Shown: in pieces, positions 10,351-22,280 of the stretch
Layout: every line of letters starts with the position of its first letter
Numbering within the stretch: the first letter of the stretch is position 1
Origin: Prorocentrum cordatum
Taxonomy: Eukaryota > Sar > Dinophyceae > Prorocentrales > Prorocentraceae
Length of the DNA: 64,000 nucleotides
Assembly: GCA_963575745.1 (NCBI GenBank)
Contig: CAUYUJ010018474.1
Location: 1 to 64,000 of the forward strand
Direction: 5' to 3'
Position numbers and translations under genes: made by a program
The notes under the pieces: generated by a model
The model's database searches: none
What the model was told of the DNA's origin: nothing
Seen by the model: only the letters and a program-made list of their open reading frames with translations

Positions 10351-10587
10351 ACGGCGCGCGCGTGTGCACTTCGTCCAAGTTGTTTGCCAGGGATTCGCGA
10401 AAAAGTGCTATGTTAGAACAAAAGATGTCCCCGCGTATCGTTTTTTACAAGGGAACCTCAGGGGTGTCGATACCGGCCCCCCTGGGATAGTGTAAATTTA
10501 TATTTAGGATGGACACGTGGTCAGAATCATCTATGATTTACATACCCGAAAGGGGGGCCCATAACGCCGGGGGGGGGAGTAGAGTCT

Positions 10588-10618
10588 ATGTATTCTCCCT
10601 TTAGAAGGGAGAATACAT
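10588..10618. repeat. Perfect 14-bp hairpin
   Basis: ATGTATTCTCCCTT at 10588-10601 and its exact reverse complement at 10605-10618 are separated by a 3-nt loop. On the 3' side, two degenerate GGCGGCGACGG-rich units of about 85 bp run to 10790. The function is unknown; no T-run follows, so it is not a terminator of the bacterial type. Confidence 0.8.
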
Positions 10619-10944
10619 GCTGTGCAATCCAGGGCGGCGGCGAGGCGGCGACGGGTCGGCGACGGCGGCAACACAGCCGCCAGACGGCCACACTGTCCCA
10701 GACGACGGACGGCGACGAGGCGGCGACGGTGCGGCAACGGAGCGACGACGGCGGCACCATAGCCGCCAGACCGCCTCACCAGCCCAGTTCCTTAGAAAAG
10801 ACATGCGATCCCCCAAATGCAAACACTGGGTGGAGAAACACTGCATGAACATTAACACTTGATAGTCCGCATGGAGCTTTGATAACTTACGTTTTGGATG
10901 GTTTTCCTCACAAGCCCCCGACGTCATGATTTTTGCACAAAGTC

Positions 10945-11110
10945 GACCCCCAAAGGTCTCGACCTATTCCCCGGGACCGTTTTTTTCATCCCGAGTCGTA
11001 CTTGTCACGGCCCAGGGGTCCGGCGAGGGCCCTGGGGCCGAAGATAGCAAAAATCCGTCCGTCGCATTCCTGTGACGACGCGTGGGGAGAGCATGCTACG
11101 AATGCAATGA
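10945..11110. repeat. Dispersed repeat shared with 22.28-22.44 kb
   Basis: TCTCGACCTATTCCCCGGGACC, CATCCCGAGTCGTACTTG and GGTCCGGCGAGGGCCC here correspond in order to TCTCGACCCATTCCCCAGGACC-like, ATCCCGAGTCGTTTTTTGAC and GGCCCGGCGAGAGCCC at 22285-22350. The two copies share order and spacing over roughly 100 bp. The second copy also has a TGATTTTTGTC/CATCTCTGGGG tail like that at 205-260. Confidence 0.6.
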
Positions 11111-11159
11111 TTTCAATCAAAAAGTTGCATTGGATCCGTGAGTGGGTCAATCCAGCTTG

Positions 11160-12320
11160 ATGAGGCGATGATGCCTCTTTTGATTTCGAGCTGGCTATGC
11201 TGCCCGCTCGTGCCCACCCCGTCCCGTCTTCAAAAGACTTCGCATCCCCCTATGGTGGCAGGATTTTGGACGCCCGAAATGGGTACGGAAAAAATGGGCA
11301 CAATGCCCAACAACAAATGTTGTCCCAAACCAACAGCGGCCGCTGTTGGGCAGGCGGCCCTCTGTCTCAAATAGGCACAGTCCGCGGCGACACCGACAGC
11401 GAGTCCTGTCCAAAATAAACAGGAACTGCTGTTGAGCTTTGCACCCACTCTCTCCGTGCCCATCTCGTTCGTGCAGAAGGATGGGCAGACGGCTCCCCGG
11501 CCGTGGTGGGCGCGCCTCCATCTGGCGAACCTCCTCGAAGAGCCCCCGCGTGCGCGTGAGCGCCGCGTCGCGGCGGCGAGCCAGGTGCTCCTCCTGGCCC
11601 TCGAGCTCGGCGCCCTCGCAGGTGGGGGGCAGCGGGCACCCGGAGGCCCCCTAAATGGGGTCCGGGTGCAGTCGGGCCTGGGCCAGAAGGACGTCCCTCA
11701 AGAGCACGAGACCCTCCGTCGGCCAAAATACACAGAACCGGGGCGTCCACGCGGCCCTCTCTCTCTGCCATCGGGGAGGGGAAAAGGCTAGCCAAGAGCC
11801 TCGCTGCCAGCCACCGCTCCCAGGCGGGAACGCGCCTTGGCCACAGTAGCACACGCTCGCTCAAACTCAACGGGTGTCGGCTTGGCGGTTGCACTGGCAT
11901 CCGAAATGTATCCACTGCGATTGTGAGCCGCATGCGAAAACGAAGGGGCCAGGACGGAGAAAATCCTAGAGACTGCCCTGCACGTCTGGCACCCCTGGCA
12001 TTGGAGGCACTGATATATAGGCAACGACACCAGCACTTAGGGGGCTGCCTCCCCCGGTGGAAGGCAATCTCAGAGCCTGGCGTTGGTGGTACAGTCGTAC
12101 CTAAGGCCAGAAGAACATCCCTCAAGAACATGAGACCCTCCGCCGGCCACAACACGCAGAACAGCGAAAAGGTACCCTCGTCCAGCAAACACGAGGAACA
12201 CGAGTGCACCTTCCCCGAACCGACCTCGATCTTGGATCGAGCATCGCGCCGAATCGCCGATGAGCCTTCGACCCTATTCCGTCTGCTCTGACCCCAGCTG
12301 GGAGGCCTACAGGCACAGAG
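11160..12320. other. Low-order duplicated stretch, no gene called
   Basis: A segment with GGCCAGAAGGACGTCCCTCAAG and GAGACCCTCCGTCGGCC at about 11685-11725 is repeated, diverged, at about 12105-12145 (AAGAACATCCCTCAAGAACA, GAGACCCTCCGCCGGCC), about 420 bp downstream. Frames on the minus strand are open for over 400 codons, but the composition is low-complexity with runs of Arg. I cannot exclude an exon but find no domain. Confidence 0.45.
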
Positions 12321-12324
12321 GAGG

Positions 12325-12655
12325 GGAGGGAGCTTTTGAGTGGACTTCGACGACGGCGTCGACGACGCCGTGGACTTTGGAGCTCTCTGGTGGCTCTGGA
12401 GGTTCTCGTCGCCACGGCCAGACACAGCTGGAACAACTTGCCGGGATGGACCTCGGGCGGGGCCTGGGGCCAGTTGTTTGGCCGAGGCCTGAACTGTCGG
12501 CACCTCTGGGAAGCTTCTGAGTGGCCTTCGGCGACGGCGTCGACGACGCCGGCGTCGCCGACGCCGTCGCCGTGGAGCTCTCTGGTGGTTCTGGAGGTTC
12601 TCGTCGTCACGGCGGGAGACGCAGCTGGAACGGCTTGCCAAGGCCGCGCTCAGAG
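12325..12655. repeat. Tandem repeat, period 195 bp
   Basis: AGCTCTCTGGTGG occurs at 12381 and 12576, each followed by TCTGGAGGTTCTCGTCG and a GCAGCTGGAAC- or ACAGCTGGAAC-type block and preceded by GACGGCGTCGACGACGCC. The spacing is 195 bp (65 codons). The GCGTCGACGACGCC block is itself palindromic. Confidence 0.75.
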
Positions 12656-12939
12656 CATGCTTGGCTCACGGTGCGGCTGGGAATCTGGTGTTCGTGACAC
12701 CCAGCTCGCAAGGGAGAGAGCGTAGGGCATCACGAACCACCGCTTCCTGCATTCGAGATGCGCGAATATTCCGAGCGACAGCGGCACAGCGAGCTGCAGG
12801 AAAGCACGGAGCACGCGCTCCCACGAGCCACGAGTTCCCACACAGTTGATGTTCCCACAGCTGGTGTTAACGAACGCACCGTTCGCGCGTGTCCGGTTTT
12901 CGGTCGGGGGTGGGGCGACGGAAGCGACCTTCTCAGACG

Positions 12940-13145
12940 GCAAGGGGCGAAGGATTGCAAAAAAAACGAAGGATTGCAAAAAACGAAGGATTGCAAAAAA
13001 ACCCTTGAACGAAGGATTGCAAAAAAACGAAGGATTGCAAAAAAACGAAGGTTTTTTTGCAATCCTTTTTTTGTTGCAATCCTTCGTTTTTTTTGCAATC
13101 CTTCGTTTTTTTGCAATCCTTCGTTTTTGCAATCCTTCCTCCGAC
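12940..13145. repeat. ~200-bp hairpin of iterated AAGGATTGCAAAAAAACG
   Basis: The left half holds about six copies of GAAGGATTGCAAAAAA(AC) and the right half about five copies of its reverse complement TTTTTTGCAATCCTTC. The turning point is near 13050. The two halves can pair along nearly their whole length. The overlapping frames (iterated KKTKDC or FCNPSF peptides) are products of the repeat. Confidence 0.85.
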
Positions 13146-13149
13146 AGGC

Positions 13150-15490
13150 TCGGAAAAAGGGAGCGCTTCAAAACGGCGTCCCGCGGGCGGGAGGGCTTCT
13201 AATGAAGAGGCCCCGTGCCTTCTCAGGAGCCGCCCCCCCCCCCCGCTCGAGCTCTGGCAGGACGGCTCTGCGGAGCGGCACGAGCGGAAGACGAAGGCGA
13301 CGACGAGGACAGGACCAGAGCAGACCAAGGAAACATCAACGATGGTACGATACACCCCCCCGTCCCAACTCGCCACCACATGAGATCGAACAGAAAACCA
13401 TATCAAATGTAAGAAGCGCCCCCTTGAAGGAGAGCGCCCCGTGGGCATGAAACTCAGTCGCGAGCCCCGTTTTGGCAATGTGGCCTCCATCCATCCTGCT
13501 AGCTGTAAGGAACGCGAACAGGTAGGATCGTATTTTCAAGGAGTGTCAAGTGCGAGCCCCAGTATGAAAAGAAACTGACCTCGTTACATGCAGCTGAGGC
13601 ACATGCTTTCACTTCATGCTGCGACTATCAAACAAATCTCAATCGACAAACCCGCTTTGACAATAATCCGACTTCCATCTGTGTAACTTACCGCACCAGT
13701 ACGAAAGGGAAGGTCCCAAGCGATTGTGCCATTGAGGAAAAATGCTCCCTCCTTTCGTGAGGCTGTTGGGGACTTCTAAGGCGACTGGTCGCGGTGCAAG
13801 GGCGGGAGGTGCGACCCCGATTCAACAATTCTTAAGACGAGTGTGCGAGGCGGTAGGGCGATAACAACATGTTAAAGACGGCCCGCCCTCACCCTATGTA
13901 GCCGTTGGAAACTTGAAGCTTCAAGATGAACAGTGGGGCGTTGGAGAGTCCTGCGAGAAACGGCCACAGTCTCCCGGGCGCACTCCAGGACAAACATAAG
14001 CATCGCGAAACTTCTCCCATTGATCCAAGAGCTAAGACAACACGATCACATGCAGCATACTCTATCATTGCACAGGGGCTCTCTCTATCCCAGGGGCTCT
14101 CTCTCCCGCCTCAAGGGGTCCCCCCGAGTCGGGGGCAGCCCGCCTTCGCCCCCCCGCGGAGTGCGAGGCGCCTGGCCTAACTCCGTCTGCCAAACTTCGG
14201 CGAGACTCTGCGCCTCAGCCTGCAAGAACCCGACTGAACGTCAAGACCATTAAATGGCCTGACGCCATGCAGGAAAGTAGGGACGATTCCCCTGTTCAGT
14301 GCATCTGCGTGGGGTTCAATACCTGTCGAATGAGCCCAAGCGGCTGACTTGCTCTTGGCTTCGGAGGCCCGTGCCCGCCGAGCCCTGGTGCGGTCTTTGC
14401 CAGCGAGGTTCGCAGCATTTTTTCAGGAGTTCGGCGGTGCGCTCTGCGAGATCAGCTGTCAGGGCCAATGTATGCTCGACAGGCAGCGTCCTCCATCCGT
14501 CAGGAGCAATATGATTGCAGACGAATGACTGCAGACGATGGCGGCATCCTGCAAGGCTGCTGGCACCTCGTCCGACAGGCCGGACATCTCCGAAGGGACC
14601 TCGGACATTTTGTTTGAGTCGGCGGCGAGGCGAAGGCAGCCCGCCCCAGCGTGTGGCTGTTCGGGGCCTCGGACATGCTGCCCGTGGCCTCCTCGACGTC
14701 GTCTCGTCCGCCGCCACTCTGCGGCGAGCGTGCCCGAGCGCGGCGGCCCGGGGTGCCCCGGGTGCCTCTCGCCCGTCGAGCCCGGCGCTGCAGCCGCCTC
14801 CTGTGCAGGGCGCGGCCCTGGGCCTCGCGGCCAGGCCGGCCACTGTGGCGGCCCCGTGGTGAGCGCGGCCCTCACCGCCAGAGCGGGTGCAGGTGCCTGC
14901 CAGGCCACATGCGCAAGGGCAGCTACGTTCGCGCTTCGCGGTTCGCGAGCAGCCCCGCGGTCTGGCGCCGCCGCCCCCCCCACCCGCGGGGAGAAGTGGA
15001 GGACAGGGATGAGGATGAGGAATCGCGGATCGCGAACCGCGAATACCGTCGGGCCTTCGTGGCGGCCCTTGACCCCATGTCAGTCTGAGTTGCTCGAGGA
15101 GCCAGGGGGGCCTTCCATCTGCTGAAGCATGAGCTGAGCACCCAAGAGGTTAGATCAGCTGCTGTGCGGAAGCTGAAGGAAATTCATGGTGTATACAAGG
15201 GACTTCGTGAGCTTCAGACGAGTCGGGACTAGGACTTCGGAGCTCGACTAAGTCTTGAGCTAGACAGGCATACGCGGTGACGAGGGGGAAGAGTTGAGAA
15301 GATCCACTGCCTACACAAACGGCAGGAGTACGGTAGATACCAACAGGTCATCGATATTCGAAGGTGCGGCGGGACTGACGAGCATCCACGATCCTCATAG
15401 TGTCCAAATGTGGACCTCCCATCTTTCCCGTCCCTTGGGGGAAGGAGGGGGGGGATGAGGGAGGGGGAGGAGAAAAGGGGATAGCATTAG
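13150..15490. other. Gene-less stretch, nothing recognised
   Basis: Mixed-composition sequence without a domain, terminal repeats or long tandem array that I can identify. A GGGGCTCTCTCT dimer lies at about 14083-14110. A minus-strand frame at 14630-14465 (ending ...LLTDGGRCLSSIHWP) looks slightly more protein-like than the rest, but it has no recognisable family. Confidence 0.35.
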
Positions 15491-15640
15491 GTCGAGCATG
15501 CCCCCCTACAGGCGGGTTTTGAATGAAGCATCAAAACATACTCAAACCATGCCCCCAAATAGTCAAACAAATACTCAAATAATCATCCCCCGACTTTTTA
15601 ACTATTTTGAAATATTTCCCCTGTAGAGGGACGTGCCCGT
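15491..15640. mobile_element. Inverted-repeat element family 1, copy A (150 bp)
   Basis: The left end GTCGAGCATGCCCCCCTACA and the right end CTGTAGAGGGACGTGCCCGT are imperfect reverse complements. The interior is AT-richer and contains CATCCCCCGACTTTTTAACT, matching the CGTCCCCTGACTA and CGTCCCCAGACTA segments of the other copies. Size, terminal inverted repeats and lack of an ORF fit a non-autonomous MITE-type element. No target-site duplication is certain. Confidence 0.75.
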
Positions 15641-15710
15641 CTTCAGGGTTGCAGCAAAAAGAGGGAGGGGGGCCAGAGGGAAGGGGATGAGGAAGTAGGT
15701 CCCCCTTCGG

Positions 15711-16665
15711 CCTCCTCCTCCTCCTCCTCATCCTCCTCCTCGTCTTTCTCCTCCTCCTCCTCGTCCTCGTCCTCGTCGTCGTCCTCCTCCTCCTCCTCCT
15801 CCTCCTCCTCCTCCTCCTCCTCCCCCCTCCTCCTATTTCAACCCAAGTATTCCTCCTCGCCCCCCTCGTCCTCCTCGTCCTCCTCCTCCTCCTCCTCCTC
15901 CTCCTCCTCCTCCTCCTCCTCCTCCTCCTCCTCCTCCTCCTCCCCCTCCCCTCTTCCCATCCCCTGACGCCGACGACGCGGGCGACGACGCCGCCCCGCG
16001 AGAACGGCAACGAAGACGTGCCGCCGACGACGACGCACCGACGCCGACGCACCGCCGCCGCCGCCGACGCCGACGCCGCCGCCGCCGCCGCCGCCGGCGA
16101 CGACAACGACGACGACGACAGCAGCGCTGACGCACTGCCGACTCGGAGGGGAAGGAGAGGAGGAGGAGGATGAGGAGGCGGAGGAGGAGGAGGAGGGGGA
16201 GGAGGAGGGGGAGGGGGAGGGGGAGGGGGAGGAGGAGGAGGAGGAGGAGGAGGAGGAGGAGGAGGAGGAGGAGGAGGAGGAGGAGGAGGACGACGACGAC
16301 GCCGCCGACGACGACACCGACGACGACGACGCCGACGACCTGCCGACGCCGACGCCGCTGCCGCCGGCCGCGCCTCCCGCAGCAGCCCCGCGCGCTCCTG
16401 GTCGGCCTCCGCCTCGGAGCGCCGCACTGCGGCCCGCAGCCGCCGCTCCGTGTCCTGGCGAGGCGCCCTCTAAGGCGACGACGACGGCGGCGACGACGAC
16501 GACGACGAGGACGAGGACGAGGACGACGACGACGAAGCTGACGACGACGACGACGACGACGCCGACGTCCTGCCGACGCCGACGCCGCTGCCGCCGGCCG
16601 CGCCTCCCGCAGCAGCCCCGGACGAGGACGAGGACGAGGACGAGGACGATCTTCGGCGTCGGCTT
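15711..16665. repeat. Compound TCC / GAC / GGA trinucleotide tract with a ~230-bp duplication
   Basis: Long TCC runs (15711-15835 and 15880-15945) are followed by GAC/GCC-rich sequence, GGA runs (16150-16290) and more GAC. The block GACGCCGACGACCTGCCGAC... ending in CGCAGCAGCCCCG is present at about 16330-16390 and again at about 16558-16620. TCC runs on the left and GGA runs on the right make the tract able to fold back. The very long Arg/Pro/Ser frames here are artefacts of the repeat. Confidence 0.85.
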
Positions 16666-16669
16666 CCAA

Positions 16670-18260
16670 GGGGCAGTCAAACATATGGATCCCAAAGAGA
16701 AACTGTCTCTGAGGCCACGAAGCGCGTTCCTCGAGAATTCGAGGAGAATCCTGCTTCTCCTCCTCCTCCTCCTCGTGCCGCCCTCCTCCGCATATTCCGA
16801 AAATTCGTCGCGTGACGATTCCAGCGCTGGGTCCTAAAACCGCGTGCTAGGATGACCAGGGCTCTCCGATAGCGCCAATCGTTTGATACGGAGATGGCAT
16901 TCGATATGGAAACATTGGATAAGGAATCCAAGGTCTGGAAACTATGGAAATTCAATCGTGGACGTGCCATGGGTGTCACTGCCGCCCTCATCAGACACGG
17001 AACCCTCCAGGGTCTGAAGCCTCCTGGGCACATTCCTCATCGAATGCCCCAACCGTTTCCCCCACCAAATTACCACCCCAGCTGGGGATGCACCCCTCGA
17101 AACCCGAAGGGAACGGCCTATCCCCATCTAGGAGGGTAGATCGGCCAGTGGGGCCCAGGCTACGCCGCTGGGGATGGGGATCGGTGAAACGATGCTCACC
17201 TCGGGGTGGGGACGGAGGGGGGGACCCCAGGGTGGAGGAGCGTGGCTCGCTGTCCCTCAGCTGCATGCTCTTCTTCAGCACCCTCGCGCCGGCCTTCGTG
17301 GTCCGAGCGGGCTCCCCCCCCATTTGCTTCCTCCGCTTTTTCCTTTTCGCTCCTGTGCCCGAGTCGCTTCTCCACCCCGAGGGCCAACTGCCTCGAGCAG
17401 AGATCTCCAGAGCCTCGAACAGAAATCTGATATCGTTATGAGTTCTCGGCCTCTGGATGTCGTCTCCGGGCCACCTACCACGACGACTGCCCCCGGATGG
17501 AAAGCGGCCCTCGCGGAAGGGCTCCATGAGGCCGGCGCTGTGAAACAAACGATGACGTCAGGGGGAAAAGGAGGATGTGGGATCTAGAAAGGTTTCCTTG
17601 TGTTGAATGTCAGACATTGTATTGGATTCCTATCTCGGCACAATGAATTACTGTTGATCTCCCCTCCAGTGCACCGTGTGTTTGCTTGCATCGAAGTGCC
17701 CCTCCCGGGGTTCGCACCCTGTTTTTCTACGAAGGAAAGTCATGCGCCTCAGAATGTGCTGTTGGTCCCAAATTTGCCACAACATCTGCTCGCGCCAGAT
17801 GCTTCCTCACATCATTCTCAGAAATCTGGCTTTCGTTAGAGACTCCCTTACAATTTATCCAGGCATCGCGCATCGCGCTCTCGCCTGAGACCTCCTGACA
17901 CGAATCGCTCTCCCGGCGCTCTGGAACCGCGCTCTCGCTCGGGACGTCCTCCGAATGTCTACTTCGGAAGCGTGCTCTCACCCGAGATCTCACTGCTGCC
18001 TCCTCCTGCTGCTCCTCCTCGCTGATCCCTCTCGTCCCTTCTGCCTGCTTCCCCTCACCCTCCCTTCCTCCACTTCTGCCATCCTCGCTCCCACTCGTTC
18101 TCATCATCTCTGTTATCTCTAGTCTGCGGGCCGCGCCACTTACGCGTGGCAGTGGAGGCAGAAAGAACCCCCAGAGGGGCACGATCGAAGACGAGGGGGG
18201 CGGGGATCGAGAGCGTGCGTGTGACATGTTCAATGACACGCGAGCAAAAGGGAACGAGCA
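16670..18260. other. Gene-less stretch with weak coding potential
   Basis: Two minus-strand frames look more protein-like than background but match nothing I know. One at about 17440-17210 has a basic GTGAKRKKRRKQ patch. The other, at 18239-17727, carries three degenerate roughly 16-residue units (DVPSESAVPER, EVSGESAMRDA, GVSNESQISEN). The latter may simply be a minisatellite. I do not call either as a gene. Confidence 0.3.
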
Positions 18261-20310
18261 ATATCAAAATGATTGCTCCTCCTCCTCTCCGTCCTCCTCC
18301 TTATCCTCCTCCTCTTCTTCCTCCTCCTACTCCTCCTCCTCCTCCTCCTCATCCTCCTCGCCCTCCGCCGACTGATTTGTGGATGTTTCCGACCTGGGCG
18401 GGGGTGCATTGTCGTTTCGGGTCCGCGGGCCATCATGCATGGATCCGCGGCGAGAGGCTGCTTCCTAGCAAGAGGGCCGAGATCCCCGAGGCCCGCGGAT
18501 TCATAAAATCAAGCCATCGCGAATTTAGAAGCGACGACAACGTCGACGGCGTCGCTGGTCGCTACACCAAAGGTTGTGTCGATGGGGTTTTTGGCGGGTC
18601 TCGCGGCCACAGCCCAGCCTGGACTGGGAAACTGATCCAGAAATGCGCCCATATCCTGATCCCGAACTGGTTCTCAACAAAAGAACACGGCGATGGCGAC
18701 GAAGACGATGATGAAAAAGACATTCACCTCTGGCGTCGCTCTTGTTTGGTGACGCGTGTGCCTCCCGTGAACACCCGTTTTCTAACCCAAAGCGCCCGTC
18801 GTTAAACGCCCATATCCGACGTGGCAACATTGGAGGAAAGATGCGCGGCCTCCCGCAGCAGAGGGGCGTAGCCTAGCAAAGCAAGAAGCGTCGCCTCCTT
18901 CTCATTCCTGCACCATTCTGCTGCTAACCATATTGTTTTCTGTTCGCGCGTGTGGATCTCGTGCCGGGCCCGCCGTCGGCGGCGCGCTGGCGCATGCGAC
19001 GACCGATCGGGAGAAGCCTGCCGCCGCGACCATGGAGCCGCGGGTCTTCGCAACGTGCCCCGTGGTGCCCCCGAAATCATCGCCACTGTATGTTCCGCGC
19101 GGCGACGGCTGCCCCCCGGGGCAGGCCACAGCGGGGAGAACTGCGCCCCAGCTTCGCGCGCCCGTTCCCAGCTGCAGCGCTTGAAGAGCGAAAAGCGAGG
19201 CCGCGAACCTGCCTGCGGAATCGGGCAAACAGCTCACATACGAAGACGCAGCCGCTGCGAACAACGAACGGCTGCAGAAGCGCAACTGCCGCAGCGCATC
19301 CAGCGCGGAATCGCGCATGGCACTCCCAGAATCGCAATGCATCGGCCATGATAGAAAAAACAATCGTGTGTGGACTCGAGAAGACGCGATTCACGACTGG
19401 CAGGATAGGCGGAGCGGGCGGAACTGAAATGTTTGAGCACGAGCCTGCATCCAGCCCCATTGTTCATGAAAGGTTCGGCGAAGTATTTCCCGATCCTATG
19501 TTCATATAGCCGCCGTGTAAGCTACTGGAGGAAGCCGAACTGTTCCGCGCGAGTCTCCTGTTCACGTGAGAAATACCCAAACGGATTGGCAAGTCGACCG
19601 TCGCATCACGCCACCTCAGCATTTTGTTTCAACGATGTAGGTCCTAGCGGCTTCCTGTCATCATGCGACCCCGTGCTTCTGAACGACCCGACCGCCTGGC
19701 CGCGAATTCTCTGGTTATGCTGCGTCTTGGCGTTCGCGGCGCGCTCGGACAGGACACGCGGCCTGTCGGGCGTGTCATTCGCGTCGTAATGCGTCTGGGT
19801 GAATCGCCGCACGCGCCCGAATGCACTGCAATTGCTTCCTCAATCTGCACCACGGCAACGCGCCGGCAAAGACCGACCAACCCCTTTGGTCCACGGTGCG
19901 CAGCCAGTCAATCTTGAACACTTCGACGTTGACGCCTGGGAAGCACAGCGCGGGCGAGACGCGACCTCGACCGCGCAAGAAAATGACACAGGAAAAAAAA
20001 GGAACGGCGCGAAAGGAAAGGGGGGGAAACCGCAGGCGGGCCGAAAACAAAAACACGCTCTTCCCCGACTTCCACCGAGCGCGAAAAGCAGGGCGCCGCG
20101 ACCTGGCAAGGGTGAGCCCGTGAGGGCCCAGCCATCTGCCCAGCGCTGCTCTCACCTGCTCGAGGGGTGCGACAAAGCTGCCCCGACGTGGCGATCGGAC
20201 GGGCGAGGGCCTTTCCCTGGGCCACGAACATCATGGCGGCATTGAACGCGCCGCCCCAAGCAATCGTGAACACGGGGGGTTCTGAAAGGCTGGGCAATCA
20301 AAGTAAGAAA
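18260..20310. other. Gene-less stretch with short CCT tract
   Basis: A CCTCCTCC tract at 18275-18365 is followed by mixed sequence. A minus-strand frame at about 19930-19830 (VFKIDWLRTVDQRGWSVF) reads plausibly as protein, and a weakly similar start (VFTIAWGGAFNAAMMFVAQG) lies at about 20280-20215. That might indicate two short exons, but there is no family evidence. Confidence 0.3.
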
Positions 20311-20316
20311 AGCAAC

Positions 20317-20452
20317 AAAAATATACGTTTTCGATGGTCCGCCAGGATTTCTTGGATCCGCGCCGGGGGCGGCGCTGGAGGCGCCGCTGGGAGGCTCGCG
20401 CGCAAATCCACGAAATCAGCTCGCACAGTCGAAGCTTTAACTATGTTTATGC
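20317..20452. mobile_element. Inverted-repeat element family 3, diverged copy
   Basis: The reverse complement of the left end reads GATCCAAGAAATCCTGGCGG. This parallels GATCCAAGAAATCTGCGCGG in the better-preserved copy at 36046-36199. The right end (GAAATCAGCTCGCACAGTCG then AAGCTTTAACTATGTTTA) has the same order as that copy. The ends are imperfectly inverted around a GC-rich core. Confidence 0.5.
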
Positions 20453-20459
20453 TGGTCAT

Positions 20460-22280
20460 TCTTCTTCGAACCATGGCGCTCTCAGGTTGCTGCGGGGCCA
20501 GCCATGATCTGGGAGCCCCGCGCACTGCGCATCCACCGTCGCAGCGCGGCTCCGCCCGGCAATCTCCTCAATGGCCTCGTTTTCGCGTCGCCTCGCCCCC
20601 AACGGAGGACCGACGGGAGCAAAAGGGCGGCGGGCCTGCCGGCGAGAAAGGCGGTGGGAGCAAAAGCGATACGTCATCAAAACTTGGTGTTTCCACGATG
20701 GGGCCCCGAGGGCCCTGAGGACGAGGTGCCTCAAAACAATCGAAATCCACCCCTGGATCCTTTCGCACCTTCAGGTCCCCATCCCTCAGGGCCCCATGTG
20801 TGAAGTTCCGAGCGTTTGGGATCGGCCAGGCAGTCGCGCATGATGTCGGCCCTTGGTGGGCACCGGAAGTGGCAGGACATTCTGCGCCATCCCCGACAGC
20901 GTTGCTTTTGAATGGGGACGCACTGAGACATCACGTTCGCCGAAACACTGGCAACATATACCAATTGTGATTTCAGAGCCGAGCCACAACAAACACAACT
21001 TAGCCACCAACAGAAACTACGAACAAGGGACACACACACATGCGATATACCGATACGATATAACTATACATGTGTACGTATATTATGTAAATGTAACTAT
21101 AAACATATACCTTTAGTTAGATGTATGTATACATATCACAGAAAAACGCGAAGCCAGAGACACAGGGGGCTGCCTCCCCCAGGGGCATCTGATCCCCCCT
21201 CGCTCCCCGCAGCGCGCGCGAGCGCTCGAGAGCCAGCCAGACCAACGCAGTGGCAGGCTGCGGGGGCTGGCGCGGCGGCCGGGCCCACCGCAGCCCGAGG
21301 ACGCGCACGCTGCGCGGGGCAGCGTCGCTCGGAGGCGGGCGCCTGGCGAAGAAGGGACTCGACCTTGGTAATGAATCGGACACCGAGGAATCTCAAATAT
21401 CACCACCATCGCCGAGATCGGGAGCATCTCCCCTCGGTGGAGGCACACTGCCGATCCATTGGTGTTGGTGTCCACCTCTGAGCTTCCGACGCCCAGTGTC
21501 ACCCCCTTCGGATCCTGATGTAAGACGAAACCAGGACGTAGATGAATTCGGGTGAGGATAAATCGAGAATCTCTGAGATCTGGCGGCTCCGGAGGATGTC
21601 TCGGGCGCCGCGGCCTTCTCAGAGCGTTCCAGAACGCTCTGAGAGCGCTCCAGAACGCTCTGGAACGGATTTATCCTCGTCCTGGCCCCGTCCGATGATG
21701 CTCGGAGCAGGGCGAATTGAGACGACGACAACTCAAAATCGGTCTCCGGACCGGGTTCAAGCGCACCAGTTTTTCGAGCCGCGTCCAGCCATGGCGACGA
21801 GGGGTCCCACAGAGGCCGATCACCGTTGCCTGCACTCGCCCTCCTCTGAGGTGCAGCGGCGCGAAAGCCCTCCCGGCAGAGCGCAGGGGCTCCTGCAGCT
21901 CCGCACTCGCGCTGGGCCCCGCCCGTGGGCCCGGCCCGCCGTCCAGCTTCCGCAGATCCTGGGGCGGGCGCGCGGGGGGGGGGGGGCGGCAGCTGACAGG
22001 CACTAAAAGTAGCCCTGACCCTTTGATGAGGAGGACCAGGAACATGAGGGGCATGGGGTCTCTCCTTTTGCAAATGTGTCAAAAACAGCCACACATCGGC
22101 TTGGAGATATCCCTGAAACCGGGGACCTAAGTTACATTACGAATTCACTGTGTTATTAGGGTTAGGGGTAGAGTGATGCTTCGCGGCCCCGATACGCAAC
22201 ACGCAACACGTAGCGTATTGATACGGAGCTCAACACGTAGGGCAGCACGTGCCGAGCCAACATGCAGCGTGTCCGGAAGT
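20460..22280. other. Gene-less stretch with one perfect hairpin
   Basis: CTCAGAGCGTTC at 21618-21629 and its exact reverse complement at 21632-21643 flank a 2-nt loop, and a diverged second copy follows at once. CAGTTTTTCGAGCCGCGTC at about 21766 is shared with the interior of the element at 46230-46408. A short AT-rich patch (about 21050-21130) contains no element I recognise. No gene is called. Confidence 0.45.

Noticed and set aside
10588-10618. Rho-independent terminator
   Set aside because: The hairpin is perfect but no U-run follows and the genome is eukaryotic.
15531-16695. Open frames of up to 298 codons on both strands
   Set aside because: They consist of Arg, Pro, Ser, Gly or Leu runs from trinucleotide tracts, with no non-repetitive protein segment.
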